64,000 bases of DNA, from the NCBI GenBank assembly GCA_046316495.1, contig JBKDAM010000104.1, positions 4,345 through 68,344 on the forward strand, read 5' to 3'. This document shows positions 44,228 to 52,793 of this stretch, piece by piece. The DNA is from M3007 sp046316495. Its GTDB lineage: Bacteria; Bacteroidota; Bacteroidia; Chitinophagales; Saprospiraceae. The stretch's first letter is position 1. Each line of letters starts with the position of its first letter. A program made the translations under genes and the position numbers. The notes under the pieces are model-generated. The model had not been told where the DNA came from and made no database searches. It saw only the letters and a program-made list of their open reading frames with translations.

Positions 44228-45853
44228 ATGAGGAGCACATTATTAACTACTGTTTGTTTCCTTTTAGCTTTGGTACACTTATCAGGCCAAAACGCGGACA
44301 CAATGGAAAGAGGGGAAGTTACCTTCGTTTCTTCTCAACATATTTACGTAAAATTTACCTCTACGAAGCATATCGAAAGAGGAGATACCTTAATGTTCAG
44401 CGTGGAGGGTAAATTTATTCCTGGAGTGGTGGTAAAAGATAAATCATCTACCTCAGCGGTATGTACTCCAATTGCAAAATTACAGATTGTAAAGGGGAGC
44501 CTTTTATGGCACCCTAAAAAGGCGTTGGAAGAGGTAGTGCCACCTAAAAAGAGTAAGGAGCCGAAGGTTGTTAGTGTGCCAGATACCTTGATTTCAGCCA
44601 CCCCGCCCTTGGTAGTAATACCAGCGCTTGAGGAAAAGGAGGTGGAGCCAGCGGTTCGGCAAAAAGTTAAGGGGAGGCTTTCAGCTGCATCTTATAGTAA
44701 TTTACAAGGTGCTGAGCAGCAGCACCGGATGCGGTATGCTTTTGTTTTTCAAGGAAATAATATTGGGAAATCTAAATTTTCCATAGACAATTACATCACT
44801 TTTAGACATACAATTGGGGAATGGATATCGGTCAAGGAGAATTTTAATGACGCGCTAAAAGTATATTCTCTCTTTGTTAACTATGACTTGGACAAGACAA
44901 CCCGATTTTCATTAGGCCGAAAAATCAACCACCGAATTTCCAGTATGGGAGCAATTGATGGATTGCAGGCAGAGAAAAGGTTTGGCAAGTTTTTGGCGGG
45001 GGCGATTGTTGGTACAAGGCCGGATTATATTGACTATCGTTTTAATACCCAACTTTTTCAAGTAGGTGCTTATGCAGGAATTACCGCTCCAAACCGGCAA
45101 GCGGAGACAACGTTCGCTTTTATTGAGCAGCGAAACCAGGGGAATACGGATCGTCGTTTTGCGTATTTTCAGCACAGCAGTAACCTGTTAAAAGACGTGA
45201 GCCTTTTTAGCTCTTTTGAAGTAGATTTATACCAAAATTTCAATAATGTCATCTCCAATACACCCAGCCTGACAAATCTTTTGGTTAATCTGCGCTACAG
45301 GGCGTCTAAAAAACTTCAGATGAACGTGGGCTACGATAATCGGAAAAATATCATTTTTTATGAGTCATATAAAAACTATATTGATCAGTTAATTGACAAT
45401 GAAACAAGGCAGGGTGTTCGAGCCGGAATAAACTATCGATTAGCTAAGCGGATTACTTGGGGAGGGAATGGAAGCTGGCGTTTTCAGAAAAGTAATATTA
45501 ATATCTCAAACAATATAAACTCCTATCTGAACTTTAGTCGGGTCCCTGGAATCCATGCTAATATTTCCCTTTCTGTGAACTTTTTGGAAACGGGGTATTT
45601 GAAAAGTCAGATTTATGGGATTCGGATGGATAAAGAGTTGATTCAAGGAAAGTTGTTCGGTCAACTTTATTACCGGCAAGTGAATTATGTATTTACCACT
45701 TACGAGAACAAGCAGCACCAAGAAATTTTTGGGATGGATTATACTTGGAACCTCAGCCGAACACTTGCATTGCATTTATACTATGAGGGTACATTTGACA
45801 AGCAAAGTCAGACATTTAATCGCTTAAATTTTAAACTTATTCAGCGATTTTAG
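44228..45853 (+). CDS. Outer-membrane beta-barrel protein of the cytochrome cluster (putative porin partner)
   Basis: A 541-residue protein with a signal peptide (LLTTVCFLLALVHLSGQ). A small beta-rich N-terminal domain (~22-90, SH3-like: GEVTFVSSQHIYVKF ... GDTLMFSVEGKF) and a Pro/Lys/Val linker (~95-145) precede ~390 residues of alternating amphipathic strands (TTRFSLGRKINHR, KLQMNVGYDNRKN, TLALHLYYEGTF). It ends in LNFKLIQRF, with the terminal Phe typical of outer-membrane barrels. No heme motif. Gene position 15 bases after the 64-heme cytochrome suggests a porin that lets the cytochrome chain cross the outer membrane, by analogy with porin-cytochrome conduits; this is inference, as the family was not recognised. 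Confidence 0.7.
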   Translation: MRSTLLTTVCFLLALVHLSGQNADTMERGEVTFVSSQHIYVKFTSTKHIERGDTLMFSVEGKFIPGVVVKDKSSTSAVCTPIAKLQIVKGSLLWHPKKALEEVVPPKKSKEPKVVSVPDTLISATPPLVVIPALEEKEVEPAVRQKVKGRLSAASYSNLQGAEQQHRMRYAFVFQGNNIGKSKFSIDNYITFRHTIGEWISVKENFNDALKVYSLFVNYDLDKTTRFSLGRKINHRISSMGAIDGLQAEKRFGKFLAGAIVGTRPDYIDYRFNTQLFQVGAYAGITAPNRQAETTFAFIEQRNQGNTDRRFAYFQHSSNLLKDVSLFSSFEVDLYQNFNNVISNTPSLTNLLVNLRYRASKKLQMNVGYDNRKNIIFYESYKNYIDQLIDNETRQGVRAGINYRLAKRITWGGNGSWRFQKSNINISNNINSYLNFSRVPGIHANISLSVNFLETGYLKSQIYGIRMDKELIQGKLFGQLYYRQVNYVFTTYENKQHQEIFGMDYTWNLSRTLALHLYYEGTFDKQSQTFNRLNFKLIQRF

Positions 45854-45896
45854 AGATTGTTTCCCTTGTTTAAGCCTCCTTCTGCGGTTGATTCCA

Positions 45897-45928
45897 TTTG
45901 TATCGGAAGGGAAGTCCGCTTACCTTTG
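45897..45928 (+). promoter_or_regulatory. Bacteroidota promoter, -33 TTTG and -7 TACCTTTG
   Basis: TTTG (45897-45900), a 20-base spacer, then TACCTTTG (45921-45928): a full match to the Bacteroidota consensus. The expected transcription start is near 45933, giving a ~17-base leader to ATG 45950. Confidence 0.65.
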
Positions 45929-45949
45929 TCTAAAATTTTCTATCTTGTG

Positions 45950-46711
45950 ATGAAATCAATAATTAATGCGTTGCTATTAGCTACCACCGTTACTTGGACA
46001 GCCTGCGAAAGTGGACCCAAGGTAATTGAGGCAGAGAACACTGCCTCCCAAAATGAAACACCGATTTTTCAAGAGGCTGGTACCAGTGCTGATGGGCATA
46101 ATCATGGTCCTGCGATGGACAGCGAAGAGCATGAGGTTCTCGTTGAGGAGGTGCTCCCAACAGAGCGTTATACCTATCTTCGGGTAACTGAAAATGGAGA
46201 GGAGTATTGGCTGGCCATTTCGAAACGAGAGGTAAAAAAAGGTAGTAAGGGATATTATCGTGGGGGGCTGGTGAAACGCAATTTCCAGAGCAAAGAATAC
46301 AACCGAATCTTTGAAACCTTATACTTGGTCGCCGATTACCGTGATGGCAGTACAACCACGGGTAATGCTACTCTCCCAAGTGCTTCCGAGGCACTGGATG
46401 CGCCTAAAAGCGTGTTGACTGCTCCCGGAGCCATTAAGATAGCTGATTTGGTAGCAAATCTTCAGAAGTATAATGGGAAAACGGTTAAGGTGACGGGCAA
46501 GTGCGTTAAAATTAATCCAATGATCATGGGGCGGAATTGGTTGCACTTGCAGGACGGATCGGGTAAGAATCTTGATTTAACAGTAACCACCAACGCCAAT
46601 GTGCCCTTGGGGGCAGTAGTAACCATGGAGGGCGTTTTAGCAACTGGGAAAGACTTTGGAGCAGGGTATAAATATGATTATATTGTAGAGAATGCGGTAG
46701 TCGTACAGTAA
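45950..46711 (+). CDS. Lipoprotein with OB-fold-like C-terminal domain
   Basis: About 253 residues from ATG 45950, which is set by the promoter and lipobox (WTAC, Cys ~19); the longer frame from 45857 has no signal. An acidic His-containing linker is followed by a middle domain (~65-125, TERYTYLRVTENGEEYWLAI) and a C-terminal OB-fold-like domain (~160-253: YNGKTVKVTGKCVKI, NPMIMGRNWLHLQDGSG, KDFGAGYKYDYIVE). That last domain resembles small OB-fold proteins found next to multiheme cytochrome systems (NrfJ-like). It has its own promoter at the end of the cytochrome cluster. Possible role: heme or c-type cytochrome maturation or assembly at a membrane. Inference only. Confidence 0.7.
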   Translation: MKSIINALLLATTVTWTACESGPKVIEAENTASQNETPIFQEAGTSADGHNHGPAMDSEEHEVLVEEVLPTERYTYLRVTENGEEYWLAISKREVKKGSKGYYRGGLVKRNFQSKEYNRIFETLYLVADYRDGSTTTGNATLPSASEALDAPKSVLTAPGAIKIADLVANLQKYNGKTVKVTGKCVKINPMIMGRNWLHLQDGSGKNLDLTVTTNANVPLGAVVTMEGVLATGKDFGAGYKYDYIVENAVVVQ

Positions 46712-46736
46712 AAATTGCTTTTTACTCTAAATAAAT

Positions 46737-46791
46737 AAGCCTCTTAACAGGAAAGTGCCCAAGTATGGGTCAACGTTCTGTTAAGAGGCTT
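46737..46791. terminator. Bidirectional terminator between convergent genes
   Basis: AAGCCTCTTAACAG (46737-46750) pairs perfectly with CTGTTAAGAGGCTT (46778-46791), with T-rich sequence on both outgoing strands. Confidence 0.85.
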
Positions 46792-46808
46792 TTCTTATTC
46801 CTTATGGA

Positions 46809-49800
46809 TCAGGCAGTGCGTTTTTGGTGGTATTGTCTAAACTTCCACCAGGCAACTAAACTAATGATAATGAGTGAGAATACTATGTAGTAAACAAACG
46901 ATGGGACTGGAACCGGATCACCAGCTGCGTAAGAGTGTAGGCCAGATAGGTAGTAGTTAACCCCAAAATAAGTCATCGCTACGGAAGCCCATCCAAACAA
47001 AGTAGCCACATTAAAGGCAAGTAAACCGCGTAGACCTGGAATAAATCGCATGTGTAAGATAAATGAATAGACCAAGATAGTGACTAAGGCCCAGGTTTCT
47101 TTTGCATCCCAGCCCCAGTACCTTCCCCAAGATTCATTTGCCCAGACACCCCCGAGGTAGGTTCCTATACTAATCATGAAAAGCCCGCCAATTAGAGTCA
47201 TTTCGCTGATATAAGACATCTCTTTAATGATCCGGTAGCTATTTTCTCCATTTTTTTGGTTGGCAGTGATCATTAGGATCAAGTTCAATACTCCAATGAT
47301 GGCGCCCAACACTAAAAAACCGTAGCTGCCTGCTTCCAGCGAGACGTGGATGGTGAGCCAGTAGGATTTTAGAACGGGTACTAGTGGGGTGATTTCTGGA
47401 TCCAACCAGCTTAATCCGGCAACCATCATGATGGTTGCGGCCAATACGGAGGTTGCAGCTAGTCCTCCCGGTGATTTTCTCGCGAAAAGCAGGCCCGCCA
47501 ATACGGTAGTCCAGCCGATATAAATCATCGACTCGTATCCATTACTCCAAGGTGCTCTTCCGGAAATGTACCAACGTAGGCCGAGGCCGATGGTGTGCAT
47601 AACAAAGCCAAATACTAAGAGTCCAAGTGCTGCCAAGGCAGGCTTTTTTAAGGATACCTTTGGTTTGAAAACTCCTGTAAATAACAAGGCTAAAAAGAGT
47701 AATCCATTTATTCCATATAGTTTACCTAATCGATTGAACACATCCATTTTGTTCAGCAGGAGCTCTGCTTTTACAGTATTAGAAGATGGAAGGATAGTTC
47801 CTCCATTTTTTTGCTGGTACTGCTTGAGTTCATTCACCATTTTATCTGGCAAAGACCAATCGTTGTTTTGGGTCGCGGCTTGAAGTGCTGGGATGTACAG
47901 TCGATAAAAATTTGCAACTATACCGGTACCGACAGATGTTGTATGGGAATGTCCCTCAGGAGGGGTTTGCCATGTATTGGTTGAGTCGCCTGGAATAGGG
48001 AATACCTTCATAAAACGACCGGAAAAGATCATGCTGCAGATGTTTATTTTTTCATCTATTTTAATCAGTTCTTTTTCAAAAACACCTCTATCTCTGGGGG
48101 CGGTATTGAATGCCTTTCTGATGACCTCTTTTAGCTTATAGGATCCATCTGGTAGAAAAAAGTCATTATAAGAGGCCATTTTACCGCTTATTTGAAGAAT
48201 GTTTCTTATTTCTTCATGGTTTCCAATTTTGATAATAGGTGCATTGTACCAGGCTTTTGGATTGGAGGCCATCCCGAGTAGCACTTGTTCTCCTGTAAGC
48301 CCCTCAAATGTTTCTTTCCTTGATAATTTTCGAAGTACTTCATTAGCAAAGGTATTCATTGGTTTTAGGCGTCCGTGGTGGTCTTGCGTCAGGACGGTGC
48401 CAAATAATTGTGCGTGAGAAGACTTGATGGATGGTTGGCCATAGGTTGGACCTGCACGTACAAAGCTTGGTAATCCAATACAAACAAACAAGAGCAAGAA
48501 CAGATTCCCATTTGTTTTTTGCCGGATTTTGCTGATGTTTTGGGCCAATTGTTGGAACCTACTGCTTCGGTCAAAAAGCGTTAGAACCATGCCCAGTGTC
48601 AGTAAAAAATAGCCAATATAGGAAATAAGCGTTCCTGGGGCATCGTGGTTGACACTTAGGTACGTACCAAGTTCATCTTGGTCAAAGGAGGATTGGAAAA
48701 AGCGATATCCACCGTAGTTAAGGATATTGTTCATGTAGATTCGCTGGTTTTCACGAAGGTTTTTTCGTTCATCGATCAACGTTACCTCACTCGCATAGGA
48801 AGAGGCATTATCAGTGCCAGGATAGCGTTCTAAAATGAAATCTCGGAGTTTAATGGAAAACGGAAGTTCTACTTTTCTCGCACCATATGCCACGGCGATC
48901 TTTGTTTGTCCCCAGTCTAGCACAGCAGGTCGGCCTTCTACACCTTGTTTGCCGGCTATGAAAACACTTTTTTCTTGTCCTCCAACGGCTACTTTTAATT
49001 TTAGTCCTCCTAGGCTCGTACTGGTCATTTTTTGATCAGAAGAAACCAAATTGGCGGTAGCGCTGGTAGAGAAATCACCAAACACGAAGCTGTGTTCCCC
49101 ATCTGAGTACAGGCTTCTGAGCAGCAGAGGGTGATAAATGCCCGGAGCCAGGGTATCCCGTTTCTGGGTCGCCATTACCATTTGAACAAACGGTTTGGAA
49201 GTGAGGAAAGAAATCCCTTCATCCTCATATTTTATATTAAATGCTGCTGGGTCTTCTTGATTTCCGAAGTTAAAAAGAGTTCCATAAATATCGACTTTAT
49301 CTCCATATCGAACTAGAAACTCTTCTCTCCCATTCGCTGCTCCTATGACCACTTTGAGTGTTGGAATGCCATTTTCGGATTCTTCCATTACTTCTTTTGG
49401 ATTTGGAATAAATTGATCTAGATTGACTCTAATTTCTTGGTTTCCAATTAGATAAGATTCATTAAAAGTATTATCGCCAAGCGAGGCAAATAGAACAGCT
49501 TCCTCGAAGCTATACTTTTTTTCTCCATTAAGCACTTGAAACTGTAGGTACATATCGGAAGAAAGAAAGTGGTTAGAGGCACCGCCCTCCCGGATTCCCA
49601 TCATACCCTCGCTTCCAAAATATCGAGTTACTCCAGCGCCTAATAGGATAATTATAATGGAGGCGTGAAAGGTTAGTACTGCCCATTTTTTTTGCTGAAC
49701 CATTCTAAATCGGGCAATATTAACTAACAGTGAAATCCCAAATAGGATCAGAAGCAGTTCAAACCAGCGAGCTTTGAAGATAACCTTTTGAGCAGAGGAG

Positions 49801-49919
49801 GTTCCAAAATCATTTTCGATAAAGGTGGCAATCCCTATAGCCGCCGCAAATAACAGCATATACAGACCGGCCGCGGATGTAGAGAACAATCGGTCTAGTA
49901 TTTTTTTAATTACATTCAT
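46809..49919 (-). CDS. ccsBA: Fused ResB-CcsA cytochrome c synthase (system II)
   Basis: About 1036 residues from ATG 49919; the frame extends to 49994 but the extra part is polar and the helices begin after MNVIKKILDRL. The N-terminal ResB/CcsB part (~1-455) has three helices, a large periplasmic domain and a fourth helix (GTLISYIGYFLLTLG). A periplasmic linker leads to the C-terminal CcsA part (~710-1036) with the heme-handling WGRYWGWDAKETW tryptophan-rich motif and conserved His residues (HTIGLGLRW, LTIHVSLEAG, ILHMRFIPG). Known role: transport of heme and its covalent attachment to CxxCH in the periplasm. Its place next to a 100-heme gene cluster is meaningful, since these proteins need large heme-ligation capacity. 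Confidence 0.93.
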   Translation of the reverse strand: MNVIKKILDRLFSTSAAGLYMLLFAAAIGIATFIENDFGTSSAQKVIFKARWFELLLILFGISLLVNIARFRMVQQKKWAVLTFHASIIIILLGAGVTRYFGSEGMMGIREGGASNHFLSSDMYLQFQVLNGEKKYSFEEAVLFASLGDNTFNESYLIGNQEIRVNLDQFIPNPKEVMEESENGIPTLKVVIGAANGREEFLVRYGDKVDIYGTLFNFGNQEDPAAFNIKYEDEGISFLTSKPFVQMVMATQKRDTLAPGIYHPLLLRSLYSDGEHSFVFGDFSTSATANLVSSDQKMTSTSLGGLKLKVAVGGQEKSVFIAGKQGVEGRPAVLDWGQTKIAVAYGARKVELPFSIKLRDFILERYPGTDNASSYASEVTLIDERKNLRENQRIYMNNILNYGGYRFFQSSFDQDELGTYLSVNHDAPGTLISYIGYFLLTLGMVLTLFDRSSRFQQLAQNISKIRQKTNGNLFLLLFVCIGLPSFVRAGPTYGQPSIKSSHAQLFGTVLTQDHHGRLKPMNTFANEVLRKLSRKETFEGLTGEQVLLGMASNPKAWYNAPIIKIGNHEEIRNILQISGKMASYNDFFLPDGSYKLKEVIRKAFNTAPRDRGVFEKELIKIDEKINICSMIFSGRFMKVFPIPGDSTNTWQTPPEGHSHTTSVGTGIVANFYRLYIPALQAATQNNDWSLPDKMVNELKQYQQKNGGTILPSSNTVKAELLLNKMDVFNRLGKLYGINGLLFLALLFTGVFKPKVSLKKPALAALGLLVFGFVMHTIGLGLRWYISGRAPWSNGYESMIYIGWTTVLAGLLFARKSPGGLAATSVLAATIMMVAGLSWLDPEITPLVPVLKSYWLTIHVSLEAGSYGFLVLGAIIGVLNLILMITANQKNGENSYRIIKEMSYISEMTLIGGLFMISIGTYLGGVWANESWGRYWGWDAKETWALVTILVYSFILHMRFIPGLRGLLAFNVATLFGWASVAMTYFGVNYYLSGLHSYAAGDPVPVPSFVYYIVFSLIIISLVAWWKFRQYHQKRTA

Positions 49920-50147
49920 AAGTGAATAAGGTTGTACTAATTGGACAAGCTTGACCGTTTCGGAAAGCGTTGCTCGATAGATGCAAGAAAGCAATAGAAT
50001 GCTGTAAAGGTCGGGAATTAATTAGAGAATAGGGAGAAGAAAAGGAAATTATGGTAATAAACGATGGTGTTTGGGTATGTGTGAGACGGCTGGAATTTGT
50101 CTTTATAGTGGCGGATAATTAGGGGTGCACAATTGATTTGTCCCTCT

Positions 50148-50155
50148 TACCTTTG
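50148..50155 (+). promoter_or_regulatory. Bacteroidota -7 box (TACCTTTG) of xerD
   Basis: An exact TAnnTTTG match 21 bases before the ATG at 50176; no -33 element at the expected place. Confidence 0.5.
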
Positions 50156-50175
50156 GCTTTTAATTCAAAAAACGC

Positions 50176-51099
50176 ATGACTTGGTCCAACGCCCTCCTCA
50201 GCTTCCGTGCCTATTTATTGTTGGAGCGCGCTATGAGCACGCACACCGTGGAGGCGTATTTATCGGATGTGGGTAAATTTGCTCAGTACTTGGAGCTAAA
50301 GGGGTTGGTTGTAGGCCCGTTGGAAATCGAGGCCTCTCATTTGCAAGCGTTTATCCTTTGGATAGGTGATTTTGGCTTGGAAGCCAGCTCTCAGGCTCGG
50401 CTCCTCTCTGGCTTGAAAGCCTTCTATAAGTTTTTGATGGTTGAGGATTTAATTGATCGGAACCCCACTACCCTGTTAGATAGTCCTTCTTTGCGAAGAA
50501 AAATTCCGGAGGTGTTATCGTATGAAGAGATCCGGCTGATGTTGGATGGTATTGATTTATCGGATCCACTGGGGGTTCGTAACCGTGCAATTTTGGAAAC
50601 ACTGTATGCCTGTGGGTTGAGGGTTAGTGAGCTTACAGAACTAAAAATCCGACAAATACATGCAGAGCAGGGTTTTTTACAGGTGATTGGAAAAAACAAT
50701 AAGGAGCGATTGGTCCCTATTGGAGGGGATGCCCTGAGGCAGCTTCAATTGTATCTTCAGCATGTTCGAACCCAATTGGAAATTAAACGGGGGCAGGAGC
50801 AGTATGTTTTTTTAAATAGAAGGGGTTCTAAAATGACTAGGGTGATGGTCTTTTATGTGGTGAAAGAGTGTGCCGCTGCTGCCGGAATTCAGAAGTCAAT
50901 CAGCCCACATAGCTTTCGCCACTCGTTTGCTACCCATTTAGTGGAGGGTGGGGCAGATTTGAAAGCTGTTCAAGATATGCTAGGGCACGAAAGCATTACG
51001 ACTACAGAAATTTACACCCACATGAATGCAGAGTATCTAAAAGAGACCATTCAATTATTTCACCCACGGGTACAGTGGGGCAAACGGGTAGAAGATTAA
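50176..51099 (+). CDS. xerD: Tyrosine recombinase XerD (chromosome dimer resolution)
   Basis: A 307-residue protein. N-terminal SAM-like core-binding domain (~1-95) and C-terminal catalytic domain with all expected residues: R149 (YACGLRVSEL), K173, H245 and R248 (SPHSFRHSFATHL), H271 (LGHESITTTEIYTH) and nucleophile Y280. Positions are shifted by one from E. coli XerD, so this is the housekeeping enzyme type (acting at dif with a XerC partner) rather than a phage integrase. No att-like repeats or mobile genes flank it. Its stop codon overlaps the stop of the convergent lipoprotein gene. Confidence 0.92.
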   Translation: MTWSNALLSFRAYLLLERAMSTHTVEAYLSDVGKFAQYLELKGLVVGPLEIEASHLQAFILWIGDFGLEASSQARLLSGLKAFYKFLMVEDLIDRNPTTLLDSPSLRRKIPEVLSYEEIRLMLDGIDLSDPLGVRNRAILETLYACGLRVSELTELKIRQIHAEQGFLQVIGKNNKERLVPIGGDALRQLQLYLQHVRTQLEIKRGQEQYVFLNRRGSKMTRVMVFYVVKECAAAAGIQKSISPHSFRHSFATHLVEGGADLKAVQDMLGHESITTTEIYTHMNAEYLKETIQLFHPRVQWGKRVED

Positions 51100-52580
51100 A
51101 TCCGCAGTTCGTAACATCCAATATCGGGTCGAATGGGATCCCGATCTTGTTCATCCAAGTCTTTTAGGATTCCTGGAAGCGGAACTCCGTAACCATTCGC
51201 CTTAGAATGGAGCGTGTCCAGGTAGTAGTTATCTTCATTTGGGTTAACAAAGATGGTGTCTCGGAAGTCAAGATTGAGGCAAGGCTGGCAATGGTCCAGA
51301 AAGTCAGGCCAGGCGTTGGGCTTAATCAAATCTTTTACCCGAACGATGCAGTTTTCAAACCGGTAATTAAAGTTGGCGGGGTTATCTTCCCGGTCTACTA
51401 ATGAGAATTGGTCCGCTCGGCTTCCAAAGAGGATACAATTTTTAAAGAGGGCATTCAGTCGGTAGAGGGAGTAGTTTTCGCAGGCTGCATCTAGGCAAAT
51501 CGTGTTGCCGAGTTTTACGGCTTCTCCATCGACTCCATAGCTGGCGGCTGTGCAATAATTGAAGGAATAATCGCCGCCGTATTCTAGTTGGATAGAGAAT
51601 CCGGTATTATCGTAGAAGAGGCAATTTTCTGCATTAATTTCAGCGTGTACTCCCACTAGCCCACTGCTAGCGGTGTTGTAGATCCGGCTATTTTTGATTG
51701 AAAGGTTGGCAGCCGAGTCTACCCTAATCCCGACAATGCTATTTCGAATAATGCAATGCTCTATTTGGTGGTTGCGTGTTCCGGCTTGAAGCCAGATCCC
51801 TGTCCACTGTCCGGGTTCTTCCTTAAATTCTGGTTCAATTCGATCCCCTTCAAAAACCACAGGGTTTTCTTTGGTGCCTTCTACGATTAGGCGGCCATTC
51901 CCAGTGAATGCGAGGATGCCATCGTTATAAAATCCGATTTCGCCAGTTGTATTGACAAAGCGGGTGAGGCCACCATGCACATAGATTCGGGTTCCAGCAG
52001 GGATACGGAGGGTGCAGTCGTCGAATGCGACCACTCCATAGATGACATAAGGTTTGGGGTCGTTCCAGACTACCTCCCCGCCATTGCATCCGAATAGGGT
52101 GATACTATCGGCATAAAACCGAGAGGGGATGTAGTTGGCATTTTGTCCCCAGGCTTCTAAAATGACGGATTGAGCGACCCCATTGGTTTCAAATTCAATG
52201 GATTCGTTGAGGACAAAGGGGCTAGAAGAGAGGGGTTCATCTGGGTTGATCGTCACTTCCGCGAAAATATATAAGCTATCGTTGGGAGCGATGACTACAT
52301 TTTCATGGGAGTTTCCGGGAATTCCATCCACATTTAAGCGGAATTTGGATTGACTTCCTTTTTCCAGGTTGATTTTAGAGATTCGGATGCTTTGGCTGTG
52401 GGGATTGTACACTTTTAAAATCCTGGTAGCAGATCCAAGTTCGGTGAAGACGGTGTCAAAGCGCAGGGTATCGGTTGAAAAGGAAAGGACCTCTTCAGGG
52501 GAGGTAGTGAAGCGTTCTTTTTGGCAGGCTCCTAGTAAGATAAGGAGTAATAGAACCGATAAGTGATGCTGTGATTTCAA
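51096..52580 (-). CDS. Parallel beta-helix lipoprotein
   Basis: A 494-residue lipoprotein with lipobox LGAC (Cys ~19). An Ig-like N-terminal part (~35-140, with SPFVLNESIEFETNG) is followed by a right-handed beta-helix (~150-440) with short repeats such as HQIEHCIIRNSIVGIRVDSA and INAENCLFYDNTGF. It ends in RPDIGCYELRI, an ending seen in Bacteroidota beta-helix ('choice-of-anchor' type) proteins. Probably outer-membrane-attached; beta-helices of this kind often bind or cleave polysaccharide, but no catalytic site was recognised. Its stop is interlocked with that of xerD. Confidence 0.75.
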   Translation of the reverse strand: MKSQHHLSVLLLLILLGACQKERFTTSPEEVLSFSTDTLRFDTVFTELGSATRILKVYNPHSQSIRISKINLEKGSQSKFRLNVDGIPGNSHENVVIAPNDSLYIFAEVTINPDEPLSSSPFVLNESIEFETNGVAQSVILEAWGQNANYIPSRFYADSITLFGCNGGEVVWNDPKPYVIYGVVAFDDCTLRIPAGTRIYVHGGLTRFVNTTGEIGFYNDGILAFTGNGRLIVEGTKENPVVFEGDRIEPEFKEEPGQWTGIWLQAGTRNHQIEHCIIRNSIVGIRVDSAANLSIKNSRIYNTASSGLVGVHAEINAENCLFYDNTGFSIQLEYGGDYSFNYCTAASYGVDGEAVKLGNTICLDAACENYSLYRLNALFKNCILFGSRADQFSLVDREDNPANFNYRFENCIVRVKDLIKPNAWPDFLDHCQPCLNLDFRDTIFVNPNEDNYYLDTLHSKANGYGVPLPGILKDLDEQDRDPIRPDIGCYELRI

Positions 52581-52738
52581 GGTATTAAATTAGGATATGC
52601 CGATGCTAGGCGGATTTCTGAATAGTGCGAGGATGCTTACGTTGAGTAAACAAGCGAGGCAAAAATACTTGAAAATTATGGTTCCCGATAGGGAGAAAGG
52701 CTGCTTTGTTATGGATACACAAAAGTACGGAGATAACA

Positions 52739-52768
52739 CAGCAGAACAAAGGAAGCGTTGTTCTGCTG
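52739..52768. terminator. Hairpin, possible terminator
   Basis: A perfect 11-bp stem, CAGCAGAACAA and TTGTTCTGCTG, with an 8-base loop. It lies 26 bases after the minus-strand stop at 52794. No clear T-run, so only moderate support. Confidence 0.4.
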
Positions 52769-52793
52769 CATCGGTATTGGATATTGGATATTT

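Noticed and set aside
50176..51099. Tyrosine recombinase as the integrase of a mobile element
   Set aside because: Length and residue positions match XerD. No flanking repeats, tRNA or phage/ICE genes are present.
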